Of a stretch of 64,000 bases of DNA, positions 45,401 through 53,325 are shown in pieces. The notes below the pieces were generated by a model. That model searched no databases and was not told where the DNA came from. It saw nothing but the letters and a program-made list of their open reading frames with translations. The DNA lies in contig NZ_CP031168.1 of NCBI RefSeq assembly GCF_022354825.1, forward strand, positions 1,613,501 through 1,677,500. Direction: 5' to 3'. The position numbers and the translations under genes were made by a program. Positions within the stretch are counted from its first letter, which is position 1. Each line of letters opens with the position of its first letter. This stretch comes from Paenibacillus sp. H1-7. GTDB taxonomy: Bacteria; Bacillota; Bacilli; Paenibacillales; NBRC-103111.

Positions 45401-45637
45401 TATGTGCAAGTTGACGCGGTGAAGAAGGCGGAGGATGAGGAGCGGATTGTGCTCCGGTTCCACGAATACGGCGGGCAGCGGGGAACAGTCGAGCTGACTA
45501 GCGCCTATCCGATTGTGAGCTGGGAGGAGTGCGATCTGATGGAGCGTCCGATAACGGAGCCGTCCGGTGAGCCGACCATCAAGCTCCATATCAAGCCGTA
45601 CGAAATTAAAACGGTTTTGATCGACTTGAAGCCTTAA
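42455..45637 (+). CDS. GH38 alpha-mannosidase
   Basis: The 1060-residue protein shows the GH38 pattern. There is an N-terminal beta region (about 1-235). The catalytic domain has GHTHIDVAWLWRLKHTREK (zinc ligands H251 and D253), GGGMWLEADCNLTSGESLVRQLLYG, and LWLPDVFGYSWALPQIL with the nucleophile D363. NQFHDIIPGSSIHQVYEDS (near 577-595) is the conserved middle-domain motif, followed by C-terminal beta-sandwich domains. It hydrolyses alpha-mannosides with retention. There is no signal peptide, so it acts on imported oligosaccharides. Expression is likely under the upstream LacI-type regulator. GH38 linkage specificity cannot be read. Confidence 0.95.
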   Translation: MLFTLEKLAARLQELAEFRYRDKVRIPVFESLEDPTGTVGEQPVMPLSLNEAAGTMRLGDRWEGSDRYVWLAAEAAVPVEWSGRQPVGRFDFGKTGGGNNSGFESLLYVDGKPYQGVDTNHQEVFLDKGIIGRTVQLCFRLWSGMGGYRSGAVQEHQLKRAELCWLDADADDLYYTARAALDIVQLLNEHAAERAMLLSAVNEAFLLIDWSAPGSEPFYASLASASAFLRASVAVLPKYHPVTVRCIGHTHIDVAWLWRLKHTREKAARSFSTVLRLMERFPDYIFLQTMPQLYDYIKTDYPQIYEQIKKRVQEGRWEAGGGMWLEADCNLTSGESLVRQLLYGTRFLRAEFGVECTYLWLPDVFGYSWALPQILRKSGIDTFMTTKISWNQYNRMPHDTFRWRGIDGTEILTHFITTPDTAGGWLYTYNGDVSARSVAGIWESYRDKSLNRELLLSYGYGDGGGGVNRDMLELRRRLNELPGVPHVTTGRVDDYFVQLQQTVAESKEYVHTWDGELYLELHRGTYTSQAYNKRMNRKLELLAREAEWMGVWGGIQRADWSVVANMELEESWKIILRNQFHDIIPGSSIHQVYEDSRLEYEEAERLLQRAWHQAEKALTGAPAAEPEPGVYTVWNSAGWQRDSLVYVSDMDLPGNVQQGSWEDGDGQAIASQRDGSGSGWWVRAAGVPSLGNAAIRFVSQGDAHAVPEPVRSFRKLDNGSGIETPYYKLHWNGDGQLTSIWDVSAGREVLAEGACGNMLQVFEDKPKGRHEAWDIDIFYQEKMEEIRELRSVEVVETGAIRAVVRFVWGYKASQVRQDMIVYANSRRIDFHTTVDWHEQRKLLKAAFPVEVRSTEATYDIQFGNVKRPTHWNTSWDYARFEVVGHQWADLSERGYGVSLMNDCKYGYDIKDNQMRLTLLKSAMVPDPQADQGLHEFTYSLLPHTGDWLDGGTVQEAWDLNAPLNVSIGSTEALDSLFRIEGGYVQVDAVKKAEDEERIVLRFHEYGGQRGTVELTSAYPIVSWEECDLMERPITEPSGEPTIKLHIKPYEIKTVLIDLKP

Positions 45638-45651
45638 AACCTTACCTAATA

Positions 45652-45727
45652 AAAGAACCACCTTCCGAGGAAAGGCGCTACTGCCATAAAAGCAGTGCGC
45701 TGTTCCTTGATAAGGTGGTTTTTTCGT
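45652..45727. terminator. Bidirectional terminator, GH38 gene and export operon
   Basis: AACCACCTT pairs with AAGGTGGTT around an internal branched region (GCGCTACTGC/GCAGTGCGC), with T runs on both strands. Confidence 0.8.
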
Positions 45728-45740
45728 TTTGCATAGTAAA

Positions 45741-48047
45741 TTAACTAGGTTTATCCGTCAATTGCTTCACCAGTCGTTTGGCAGGCCCATTCGCTGTCTC
45801 GATGGTTTCGTATACGTTGATCACCATGTTGTTATCGAACTGCTCGGTCTTGATATCCGAGAAAGTAACCTTTTGGCTGCCGGTAATAAGCTTGCTCGTT
45901 CCGGTGAAGGTCATGGACTGGGATCCGAGCACACGTCCTAGCGAATCTACCAGCTCGAACTCCATTTTCGAGAAGTTTTGGTCCACGACGACCGTCTCTT
46001 TGCGGTTCACTTCCAGATCCAGGTTCAGCTCATAGACATAGCCGGATTTGTACATTGTCGCTATGCTGAAGGCATGGAACGTAACTTCGAACGGATAGAA
46101 GCTGATCACTTTATCGGACGATTCATTCTGCACGGCAACCTGGTACGATCCGATCGTCAGTTTGTTCGGCGCCGCCGACTTCGGATCGATAACGTTCAGA
46201 GCGAGGTTGGCTCCGGTTTCGTTCGTAGGCAGCAAATAAGAATAGCTTACGATGTAGCTGGTATTCGGCATAATCGTCGTTGCGGTGGACGTTTGCTTGA
46301 CTCCCGCAAAGGACTGCCCGCTGCTGTTCACCAGCTCGGTGCCGATATTCGGCATGGCGAGCGTTCCGGAACCGCGGTTCGTAATTTTATATTTGCCGAT
46401 GGCCGTTTTATATCCGAGATCCTCGTTTTCGTGCATATGCAGCTCGACCAACGAGATTTCCAGATTCTTGTCAATCAAGCCGTTAGACGATAGCGTAAAA
46501 GGGGAACCCAGAGTATAAGGGCTTGCCTGCTGAGAGGCGCTGACGGATTGCTGAATGCCCTTCAGCTCCACCATCATGACCGGATAGCTGCTTACGCTAA
46601 CGGTACTGCTTGTCTTATTGGTGCTGGTAGTATTGCTGCTCCCCGTCGTGCTGCTGTTAGCGGATGTATTGGAGCCGCTCGTATTGCTGGAAGAGCCCGA
46701 TGCTCCGGATGCATTACTGTTGGAGCTGTTGGAGCTATTCGAGTTGCTCGAGCTACCGGAATTGTTGGAATTGCTTGAACCGGAGCTGGAGCCTGAGCTG
46801 GATCCCGAGCCGGATGAACCGCTCGCTTCCATCAGCGCAAGCTTCACCGAGTTCGGATCGATTCCTTCCGGAATGACGACGGAATACGTATAGGCAGCGG
46901 TCTGGCCGGGAGAGATGTAGCCGCTTGCGACGGACAAATCCTGCACAGCCGCTCCCAGGCTTTCGTCGCCTATTTGATACGCCGCATCCAGATCAGGAAT
47001 AGCTAAGATCGCCGAGCCGTCATTACGAACATTGACGGTAGTCTGGATCATCGTGCCGTCCGTTTGCTTGACGGCAATCGCTTTGGCTGCATTGAGCTTC
47101 AGCCCGTTGTCCGTGCCGTACATCGAATACGGCTGCTCCGAGCCGAGCGGTACAGCCGCCGTCATTCCGGACAAAGGCACGCTGCCCAGCACACGTTCTT
47201 CAGCGCTGTTGGAATAGTAGGCTTCGAGAGTCATAGACTCCGATTCAGCATTGCTCGGAACCGCCGTACGGATCTTCAGCTTCGTCAGCTTATTCGGCAG
47301 CAGCGTCTCCTGGGAGCCGCTCACCAAGGCTCCGCTATAGGTCATCGAATCCGTACCCTTCAGGCGGAATAACAGGCTGGAAGGAATCTGGAAATTCGAT
47401 GAGCCCGTATTTCTTACGTATAAATCCGTATATAGATAGGTCGTGCCGTTCTGCGTCACTTTGTAGCTTTGGCCGAGACGCATGGCGACGAAAGCGTCCT
47501 GACTGTAATCCGAATCCACGTCCTTCATGGAGAGAAGCATCAGCTTGGAAGGGTCAAGCCCTCCGGATACGGCGGTGGAAACCGGCAGGTCCCCGATCGT
47601 TTGCATAAAGGAAGGGGCGCCTGAGTCCCATGAGAATAGGCGGACCTTCAGGTCCGATGCCGACAGGCCGGCAGCCGTCTGCGCGATGAAGCTGAAGGAC
47701 TGGTCTTTCCCCGCATCGACGCGTGCGCTTTGCTTGCTTGTTAATTTGGCCGGGAAGCTGTTTCCTTGCCCGTCCACAACTTGTACGCCATAGCCGTTGA
47801 AGTCAACGGAGCCGCTGCTGCCGTTATGCATTTTCAGCGTAAACTGCAGGGCGGAGGAAGCCGATCCTGCGGTAAACACAGCGTTGTCGAGCGTAAAGTA
47901 AGTATCGGCGGCTACGAAGATGCCAGGCTGTCCGGCGGATGCGAGCGGCGCATGAACGAGAAGCGTGGTGCATACGGCGAGCGTTGCGAGCAGCGACGCC
48001 TTTTTTGTTTTTCTATTGTTGTGTTTCGATAATTTCCACGAGTTCAA
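45741..48047 (-). CDS. Large secreted protein of the YknXYZ-like operon, unknown function
   Basis: The 768-residue protein has a signal peptide (residues 1-38, cleaved after PLASA) and no SLH or sortase motif. Four similar beta-sandwich segments are visible. Each has a phrase such as YTDLYVRNTGSSNFQIPSSLLF, TTVNVRNDGSAILAIPDLDAAYQI or KYKITNRGSGTLAMPNIGTELV, i.e. repeated comparison domains of about 140 residues. A Ser/Gly/Asn/Thr-only linker spans about residues 405-485. It is encoded 28 bases after the permease gene, last in the operon, so it may be a cargo or a partner of the exporter. I know no name for it. Confidence 0.8.
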   Translation of the reverse strand: MNSWKLSKHNNRKTKKASLLATLAVCTTLLVHAPLASAGQPGIFVAADTYFTLDNAVFTAGSASSALQFTLKMHNGSSGSVDFNGYGVQVVDGQGNSFPAKLTSKQSARVDAGKDQSFSFIAQTAAGLSASDLKVRLFSWDSGAPSFMQTIGDLPVSTAVSGGLDPSKLMLLSMKDVDSDYSQDAFVAMRLGQSYKVTQNGTTYLYTDLYVRNTGSSNFQIPSSLLFRLKGTDSMTYSGALVSGSQETLLPNKLTKLKIRTAVPSNAESESMTLEAYYSNSAEERVLGSVPLSGMTAAVPLGSEQPYSMYGTDNGLKLNAAKAIAVKQTDGTMIQTTVNVRNDGSAILAIPDLDAAYQIGDESLGAAVQDLSVASGYISPGQTAAYTYSVVIPEGIDPNSVKLALMEASGSSGSGSSSGSSSGSSNSNNSGSSSNSNSSNSSNSNASGASGSSSNTSGSNTSANSSTTGSSNTTSTNKTSSTVSVSSYPVMMVELKGIQQSVSASQQASPYTLGSPFTLSSNGLIDKNLEISLVELHMHENEDLGYKTAIGKYKITNRGSGTLAMPNIGTELVNSSGQSFAGVKQTSTATTIMPNTSYIVSYSYLLPTNETGANLALNVIDPKSAAPNKLTIGSYQVAVQNESSDKVISFYPFEVTFHAFSIATMYKSGYVYELNLDLEVNRKETVVVDQNFSKMEFELVDSLGRVLGSQSMTFTGTSKLITGSQKVTFSDIKTEQFDNNMVINVYETIETANGPAKRLVKQLTDKPS

Positions 48048-48075
48048 AAAGGATCTCCTCCTATTTCGTTGTTGG

Positions 48076-49257
48076 TTAATCGGTGCGAAGAGCGTCGATA
48101 GGCCGGAGCTTGGAAGCTTTGTTAGCCGGATACAGGCCGAAGATCATGCCGACGCCGACGGAGAATAAAAACGAGTACACGCCTACTTCCAGCGACAGGA
48201 CGGTCGGCTGCTTCGGATTGAAGTAAGGCCATGCCAGCGCCAAGCCGCATCCGAGCAAAAGGCCAATGATTCCGCCAAGACCGCTAATGACGGTGGCTTC
48301 AATAAGGAACTGCATGAGAATGTTCCTCCGTTTGGCTCCGATCGATTTGCGTATGCCGATTTCTCTCGTTCTTTCGCTGACCGTGACGAGCATGATGTTC
48401 ATGATCCCGATGCCCCCGACTAGCAAGGAGATGCAGGCAACGCTAATCAGCTGGTTCGTCAGAGAGCTGGAAGCCTCGACTCTTGCTTTCATCAGCTCAT
48501 CCTGGTTTGAAATCGTAAAGCCGGATTCGCTCTTGAATTTGTAGGTCAAATATTGCTTCATCGTCGCCTGAGCCTGGGACAGCTGTTCCTTCGTCGGCGC
48601 CTCCATATAGGTGGTGCGGATGTTGCCGAGCTTGAACGCTCTGCGAGCGGTCTCGAGCGGTACAAAGACCGAGTTGTCGAGAGAGATGCCTCCGCCCAGA
48701 TTGGAGCCTTTCTCCTTGATGACGCCGATGATGGTAAATACGACGCCGTCGATATTAATGTCTTCGCCGATCGGATCGAGCGAGCCGAAATAGTCTGTCG
48801 CGACCGTGCTGCCAAGGACGGCTACGGGATTGCGGAATTCCATATCCGGATCGGATATGAAGCGGCCGGCATTCATCTCGCCCTTCATTAGCGGCAAATA
48901 ATTCGCGTTCGTGCCGACGACGGTATATTTCTCCTGGCGCCGGTCGTATTTGATATTGGAGCCGCTCTTGACCATCGTCGGAGCGATTGTCTCTATCTCG
49001 GGGAGCAGCTCCAGCTCCATCAATTCTTTATAGTCGAGCTGGGTGGCACGGCCATTGCCCAGCGTGTTGACGACGAGCAGGTTCGTACCGAGACTCTCGT
49101 ACTGCTTCTCGATCTGGGCGGATGTGCCCTGACCGATAGCGACCAGCGTGACGACCGAGCTGACGCCGATGATGACGCCGAGCATGGTAAGCATCGTACG
49201 CATCGGATTGTTGACGACGGTACGCATCGCCATGAGTAACAGTTCATACAGCTTCAT
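48076..49257 (-). CDS. MacB/YknZ-like ABC transporter permease
   Basis: The 393-residue protein has one N-terminal helix (ML-GVIIGVSSVVTLVAIG, about 20-40), a large MacB-type extracellular domain (about 45-250) and three C-terminal helices (about 270-385, the FtsX domain, with GGIGIMNIMLVTVSERTREIGIRKSIGAKR). This is the topology of MacB-like mechanotransmission permeases. It overlaps the ATPase gene by the four bases ATGA. With the ATPase and the adaptor it corresponds to B. subtilis YknXYZ, which exports toxic or envelope-active compounds. Confidence 0.92.
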   Translation of the reverse strand: MKLYELLLMAMRTVVNNPMRTMLTMLGVIIGVSSVVTLVAIGQGTSAQIEKQYESLGTNLLVVNTLGNGRATQLDYKELMELELLPEIETIAPTMVKSGSNIKYDRRQEKYTVVGTNANYLPLMKGEMNAGRFISDPDMEFRNPVAVLGSTVATDYFGSLDPIGEDINIDGVVFTIIGVIKEKGSNLGGGISLDNSVFVPLETARRAFKLGNIRTTYMEAPTKEQLSQAQATMKQYLTYKFKSESGFTISNQDELMKARVEASSSLTNQLISVACISLLVGGIGIMNIMLVTVSERTREIGIRKSIGAKRRNILMQFLIEATVISGLGGIIGLLLGCGLALAWPYFNPKQPTVLSLEVGVYSFLFSVGVGMIFGLYPANKASKLRPIDALRTD

Positions 49258-49988
49258 ACGGTCACCTCGGCTGGCTGCAGCTTCGGCGGTTCCTGGAGCA
49301 GAGGTCGCAGCCTCTCGTCTTTGACGATGATGCCGTCACGAACCGAAATGACACGGCGGGCATTTTCCGCAATGTGATTGTCATGGGTAATCAGCACGAT
49401 GGTGTTCCCTTGATCGTTCAGCTTGATCATGAGCTCTAGCACTTCATTGCCCGTTCTCGAATCGAGCGCTCCGGTCGGCTCATCGGCGAGAAGCAGCGAC
49501 GGGGAGAGCGATAGAGCTCTTGCGATGGCGACCCGCTGCTGCTGACCGCCTGACAGCTCGCTCGGCTTGTGATGCCCGCGCTGGCCCATACCGAGCAGCT
49601 CCAGCATTTCCTGTGCTTTTTCTCTGCGCGCTTTTTTGCTGACGCCGGCATAAATCATTGGCAGCTCGACGTTTTCCAGCGCGTTTAATCTTGGAAGCAG
49701 GTTGAACTGCTGAAATATAAATCCGATCTTTTTATTGCGAAATTCAGCCAACTGGTTGTCGCTCATTTTCTCGGTAGCTACTCCATCCAGCAAATAGGTG
49801 CCGGACGTGGGAACGTCCAGCAGGCCGATGGTATTCATCAGGGTCGATTTGCCCGAGCCGCTCGGCCCGACGATAGCGACAAAATCGCCGGTGGTCACGG
49901 TCAGCGAAATATCGTTCAAAATACGCAGCTTCTCTACCCCTCGCTCGTATTCTTTGCAAATTTGTTGTAAGTCGATGATGGGTTTCAT
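49254..49988 (-). CDS. MacB/YknY-like ABC transporter ATPase
   Basis: The 244-residue ATPase has Walker A GPSGSGKST (near 42), Q-loop IFQQFNLLPRLNALENVELPM, signature LSGGQQQR (near 144), Walker B LLLADEPTGALD and the H-loop ITHD. This is the LolD/MacB-type subfamily. The ATG at 49988 follows AAAGGAGG; the frame extension to 50009 overlaps that site. The gene sits 27 bases after the adaptor gene. Confidence 0.95.
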   Translation of the reverse strand: MKPIIDLQQICKEYERGVEKLRILNDISLTVTTGDFVAIVGPSGSGKSTLMNTIGLLDVPTSGTYLLDGVATEKMSDNQLAEFRNKKIGFIFQQFNLLPRLNALENVELPMIYAGVSKKARREKAQEMLELLGMGQRGHHKPSELSGGQQQRVAIARALSLSPSLLLADEPTGALDSRTGNEVLELMIKLNDQGNTIVLITHDNHIAENARRVISVRDGIIVKDERLRPLLQEPPKLQPAEVTV

Positions 49989-50015
49989 TCCGGGTCCTCC
50001 TTTCCGCAACAGCCT

Positions 50016-51722
50016 CTAGCGGTTACCGCCGCCGCCGGCACCTCCGCCACCGCCTTGGAAGCCTCCGCCCCCGCCGCCGCTTGGCATTATGATCATACCG
50101 CCGCCTGCGCCGCCACCTGCACCTCCGCCATTTTGGAATTGCTGGCGAATCCGGTCGATGTCGGCTTGGGTTCCGTTTTGCTGGGATCTGCGGACAGGTA
50201 CCGAGACCTTGTCGCCTTCCTTCAAGCCTTCGGTAACTTCGATAAAGGTTTTGTTGCGAATGCCGATCTTGATCTCATGCTTCTCTTCCTTCGTTCCGTC
50301 CGGGTTGACCAGCGTCACGTACCGTTTGCCTTGCTGCTGCTGCAGCGCTTCGATAGGAAGGAGCACGATGTCTTTTTTATCCTGAATGATGATTTCGGCG
50401 GTAGCCGTCATCCCGTTGCGAAGCTGTCCGTCGTTTTTGACCGAGATGCCGACATCGAAGAACGTAACGCCGTTCGTAGTCGTACCGACGGTGGACACCT
50501 GATTAACCTCGCCTTGGTATACTTTGTTCGAAATCGAGTCTACTTTGACCGTTGCCTTCATGCCGACCTTGACATTGGTCAAGTCAAGCTCATCGACCTG
50601 GATAGGCAGCTGCATATAGTCGAGGCTGGCTACGGCGCCAAGCTGTGTTTGGCCTTCGATCTTGGAGCCGGCCGGGTAGCTTGCCAGCACATTCGTTCTC
50701 TTATTGGCGAAATCGGTAGAGAAGACGCCGTCGAACGGAGCGGTAACGGTCAGCTGCTTCAGCTTATCCTGAAGATCGTTAATATTGATTTTTTGTCTTT
50801 CGATGGCCGCTTGCTTGTTCAAAATATCGTTTTGCAGCGAATCGTTAGTAATCGAGAGGAGGAGATCGCCTTTGTTTATGTAATTTCCCGTTTTGACAGG
50901 GAGTTCCCTGACAACGCCGCTTGCTCCCGATAACACGTTCTCAACCTTGATGAAGTCCAATGTCCCTTTGTCGTACGATTGAGCTGTTCTTCCTCCGAGA
51001 ACGACGCTGCCCTTTACTTTCATCCCTGTGTTCAGCGTACCGTCGTTTTTCACGGTTACTTCGACATCCAGCAGCTTCGAGCCTGAGGAATCTCCTTTAG
51101 GCTGTTGGCCGATGGACTGCACGACAGCGGTTTTGGTCAAGTTAAATCCGTCTACGGCCAGATCGATCTGGTCACCTGTCTTGAGCTGAACCGCATCCTC
51201 CAGCAGGAAAGGAAGCTTGGTCGTCATCGAGGAAAGATCGGAGATCGTACCGACTCGTCCGTTCTTGCTAATATTGGAGCCGACATCGGTATTGGTAGGC
51301 AAAGTCAGCGTACCGCTGATCGGTGCATAAACTTTAAGATGATTCGTTTGCTCCTGCAGATCCGATAGATCCTTTTCCAGCTGCTGCAAATTCACCTGAG
51401 CCTCCTGCAGGTTGGCTTCCAGGCTAAGGTCGGACATTTCGAACAAAACGTCGCCTTTTTTGACCTGCTGGTTTCTTGTCAAATTCATCGTACGGATCGT
51501 TCCATCAACTGGGGCAATAATATTTTGCACATCCCGCGCTTCAAACTGTGACGTACCTGATACGGAAGAGGTAATGGCTCCTTTTTTAATTTCCGATACC
51601 TTTTCCTGGGCGGCAGCCGCGGGCTTTTTTGTCTCTTTGGACAAGTAATAGTAGGTGCCGCCTCCGGCCAAAGCTAGTCCGATAATGACGGCTATCCATT
51701 TTTTGCTGCTCAGTAAAGCCAT
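50016..51722 (-). CDS. RND/HlyD-type membrane fusion adaptor (YknX-like) with two lipoyl domains
   Basis: The 568-residue protein has an N-terminal membrane anchor (residues 10-27). The first lipoyl-like half and coiled coil are at about 67-135 (APVDGTIRTMNLTRNQQVKKGDVLFEM). A second, later lipoyl/hairpin pair lies at about 265-340 (GVVRELPVKTGNYINKGDLLLSI). A beta-barrel domain reaches about 450, a C-terminal domain about 520, and a final tail of about 45 residues is made almost only of Gly. YknX-like adaptors are near 380 residues, so this one is unusually long, with a repeated adaptor core. It is the first gene of the operon and its start follows AAAGGAG. Confidence 0.88.
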   Translation of the reverse strand: MALLSSKKWIAVIIGLALAGGGTYYYLSKETKKPAAAAQEKVSEIKKGAITSSVSGTSQFEARDVQNIIAPVDGTIRTMNLTRNQQVKKGDVLFEMSDLSLEANLQEAQVNLQQLEKDLSDLQEQTNHLKVYAPISGTLTLPTNTDVGSNISKNGRVGTISDLSSMTTKLPFLLEDAVQLKTGDQIDLAVDGFNLTKTAVVQSIGQQPKGDSSGSKLLDVEVTVKNDGTLNTGMKVKGSVVLGGRTAQSYDKGTLDFIKVENVLSGASGVVRELPVKTGNYINKGDLLLSITNDSLQNDILNKQAAIERQKININDLQDKLKQLTVTAPFDGVFSTDFANKRTNVLASYPAGSKIEGQTQLGAVASLDYMQLPIQVDELDLTNVKVGMKATVKVDSISNKVYQGEVNQVSTVGTTTNGVTFFDVGISVKNDGQLRNGMTATAEIIIQDKKDIVLLPIEALQQQQGKRYVTLVNPDGTKEEKHEIKIGIRNKTFIEVTEGLKEGDKVSVPVRRSQQNGTQADIDRIRQQFQNGGGAGGGAGGGMIIMPSGGGGGGFQGGGGGAGGGGNR

Positions 51723-51870
51723 TTCTTACTTCTCCTTTCATACGGTTCAGCGTATGCTTGCTGTTTTATTCACTTTAGCAACGGTTTGTGAAAGAAGTGT
51801 GAATCCAAGCTTAAAACAAGATTAATTGTTAAAAATAGCGAAGAAAGCGCATACATGAACCAATAAAGGA

Positions 51871-51893
51871 AAAAACGGGCGAATGTGCCCGTA
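51871..51893 (-). terminator. Minus-strand terminator hairpin
   Basis: ACGGGC pairs with GCCCGT. On the minus strand it is followed by six T. It is a backup stop for transcription coming from mtnA, upstream of the export operon. Confidence 0.6.
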
Positions 51894-51910
51894 TTTCATT
51901 CATGGAGTGC

Positions 51911-51966
51911 AAAAATAGAAAACCTGACTCTCCTGTTGGAGAAGAGAATCAGGTTGTTCGTTTTTA
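51911..51966. terminator. Bidirectional terminator hairpin downstream of mtnA
   Basis: AACCTGA...CTC pairs with GAG...TCAGGTT (long imperfect stem) and has T-rich flanks on both strands. It is the probable end of the mtnK-mtnA transcript. Confidence 0.7.
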
Positions 51967-51967
51967 C

Positions 51968-52117
51968 TACATAGGAAAGTTTAAGCTCGGTAAAGCGATA
52001 AAGCGTACCGAAGATCTTTCCTATCGGCGATAAAACTTGCCATGCTTACGAAGCGAGTTTTGCTAAAGCAAAACTTAAGGTCGCTCATCCTCAAAGTACT
52101 CCGATAGGAGTGTTTTT
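51968..52117 (+). ncRNA. Candidate structured RNA or repeat element with competing hairpins
   Basis: This 150-base non-coding stretch carries several dyads. ATAGGAAAG (51971) pairs with CTTTCCTAT (52016), and within it TCGGTA pairs with TACCGA. AAACTTGC (52033) pairs with GCGAGTTT (52053, one G-T). AGTTTTGC (52056) pairs with GCAAAACT (52068). ACTCC (52098) pairs with GGAGT (52107), followed by GTTTTT as a plus-strand terminator. CCTATCGG (52020) also complements CCGATAGG (52101) perfectly. Several of these pairings exclude each other. The terminator orientation suggests a plus-strand RNA. No promoter is certain, and it could instead be an inactive repeat element in the mtnA 3' region. Confidence 0.4.
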
Positions 52118-52118
52118 C

Positions 52119-53204
52119 TCATTGCTCAGCGAACAGCTTCTGCAAATTTTCCTTAAAAGGCGCCCGTACGATGCCTTTCTCCGTTATGATTGCCGTCACG
52201 TACTCGTTAGGCGTCACGTCGAAAGCCGGGTTGTACACCTTGACTCCTTGCGGAGCCGTCCGTTTGCCGAAGCCTTGCGTAATCTCGTCTTCATGCCGCT
52301 CCTCGATCGGAATATCCGCTCCCGTAGGCGTGTTCAGGTCGATTGTGGAGATCGGGCAGGCGACGTAGAAAGGAATGCCGTGCGCTTTGGCCAGCACAGC
52401 GACGCTGTAGGTGCCGATCTTGTTGGCGACGTCGCCGTTCGCGGAGACGCGGTCCGTACCGACGATGACGGCCTGCACCCAGCCCTTGCTCATGATCGCG
52501 CCGGCCATGTTGTCGCAGATCAGCGTCACGTCGACGCCGGCCTGCTGCAGCTCCAGCGCCGTCAACCGCGCGCCCTGCAGCACCGGGCGCGTCTCATCGG
52601 CATACACCTTAAGGTGTATGCCGCGCTCCTGCGCCAAGTACATCGGCGCTGTCGCCGTGCCGTAGCGGGCGGTGGCCAGGCCGCCCGCGTTACAGTGCGT
52701 GAGGACGCCCATGCCGTCCTCGAACAAGGTCAGCGCGTGCTCGCCGATGAGGCGGCACGTCTCTTCATCCTCGCTCTGGATGAGCTTCGCTTCATCCAGG
52801 AGCGCCTGCTTCATCGCTTCCGGCTCGACAGCCGAGGAAGCGAGATCCTGGGCGCGCTGCTTCATCCGGTCCAGCGCCCAGAACAAATTGACCGCCGTCG
52901 GGCGCGACGTCGCGAGATAATCGCACTGCTTGACCGTTTCGGCAAGCAGCTGCTCGAGGCCTCCGCTCACGTGGCGGATGCCGAGGTACACCCCATAGGC
53001 CGCCGAGATGCCGATCGCCGGCGCCCCGCGTACCGCCATTTGCTTAATGGCGTCCCAAACCTGCTCCGAGGTGGTAAGCTCGAGGTAGACGATTTGGTCC
53101 GGCAGCAGGCGCTGATCCAGAAGATCCAGTTGGTTGTCCGCAGAATTCCAGCGGACCGACTGCAGCCAATCGGCTTGGGTCGGTTTGTTCTCCGATGTGC
53201 TCAT
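52119..53204 (-). CDS. mtnA: Methylthioribose-1-phosphate isomerase
   Basis: The 361-residue protein matches Mtn[22 protein letters not shown] (near 50-70), [19 protein letters not shown] [34 protein letters not shown] with the catalytic Cys (near 165), and [20 protein letters not shown] with the catalytic Asp (near 243). It converts methylthioribose-1-phosphate to methylthioribulose-1-phosphate in methionine salvage. The ATG at 53204 follows AAAGGAG; the extension to 53252 has no site. It lies 121 bases after mtnK on the same strand, as in B. subtilis. Confidence 0.96.
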   Translation of the reverse strand: MSTSENKPTQADWLQSVRWNSADNQLDLLDQRLLPDQIVYLELTTSEQVWDAIKQMAVRGAPAIGISAAYGVYLGIRHVSGGLEQLLAETVKQCDYLATSRPTAVNLFWALDRMKQRAQDLASSAVEPEAMKQALLDEAKLIQSEDEETCRLIGEHALTLFEDGMGVLTHCNAGGLATARYGTATAPMYLAQERGIHLKVYADETRPVLQGARLTALELQQAGVDVTLICDNMAGAIMSKGWVQAVIVGTDRVSANGDVANKIGTYSVAVLAKAHGIPFYVACPISTIDLNTPTGADIPIEERHEDEITQGFGKRTAPQGVKVYNPAFDVTPNEYVTAIITEKGIVRAPFKENLQKLFAEQ

Positions 53205-53325
53205 GATTGTTGTCTCCTTTGGATATAGCATGAAAAATGCGTAAAACTTCAAATCGTAAAAGCGGGAACAGCGGGATCAAGAAGCTGAAGCCGACAGTCC
53301 CCGCTTGAAGGTGTCCTTGGGTTGC

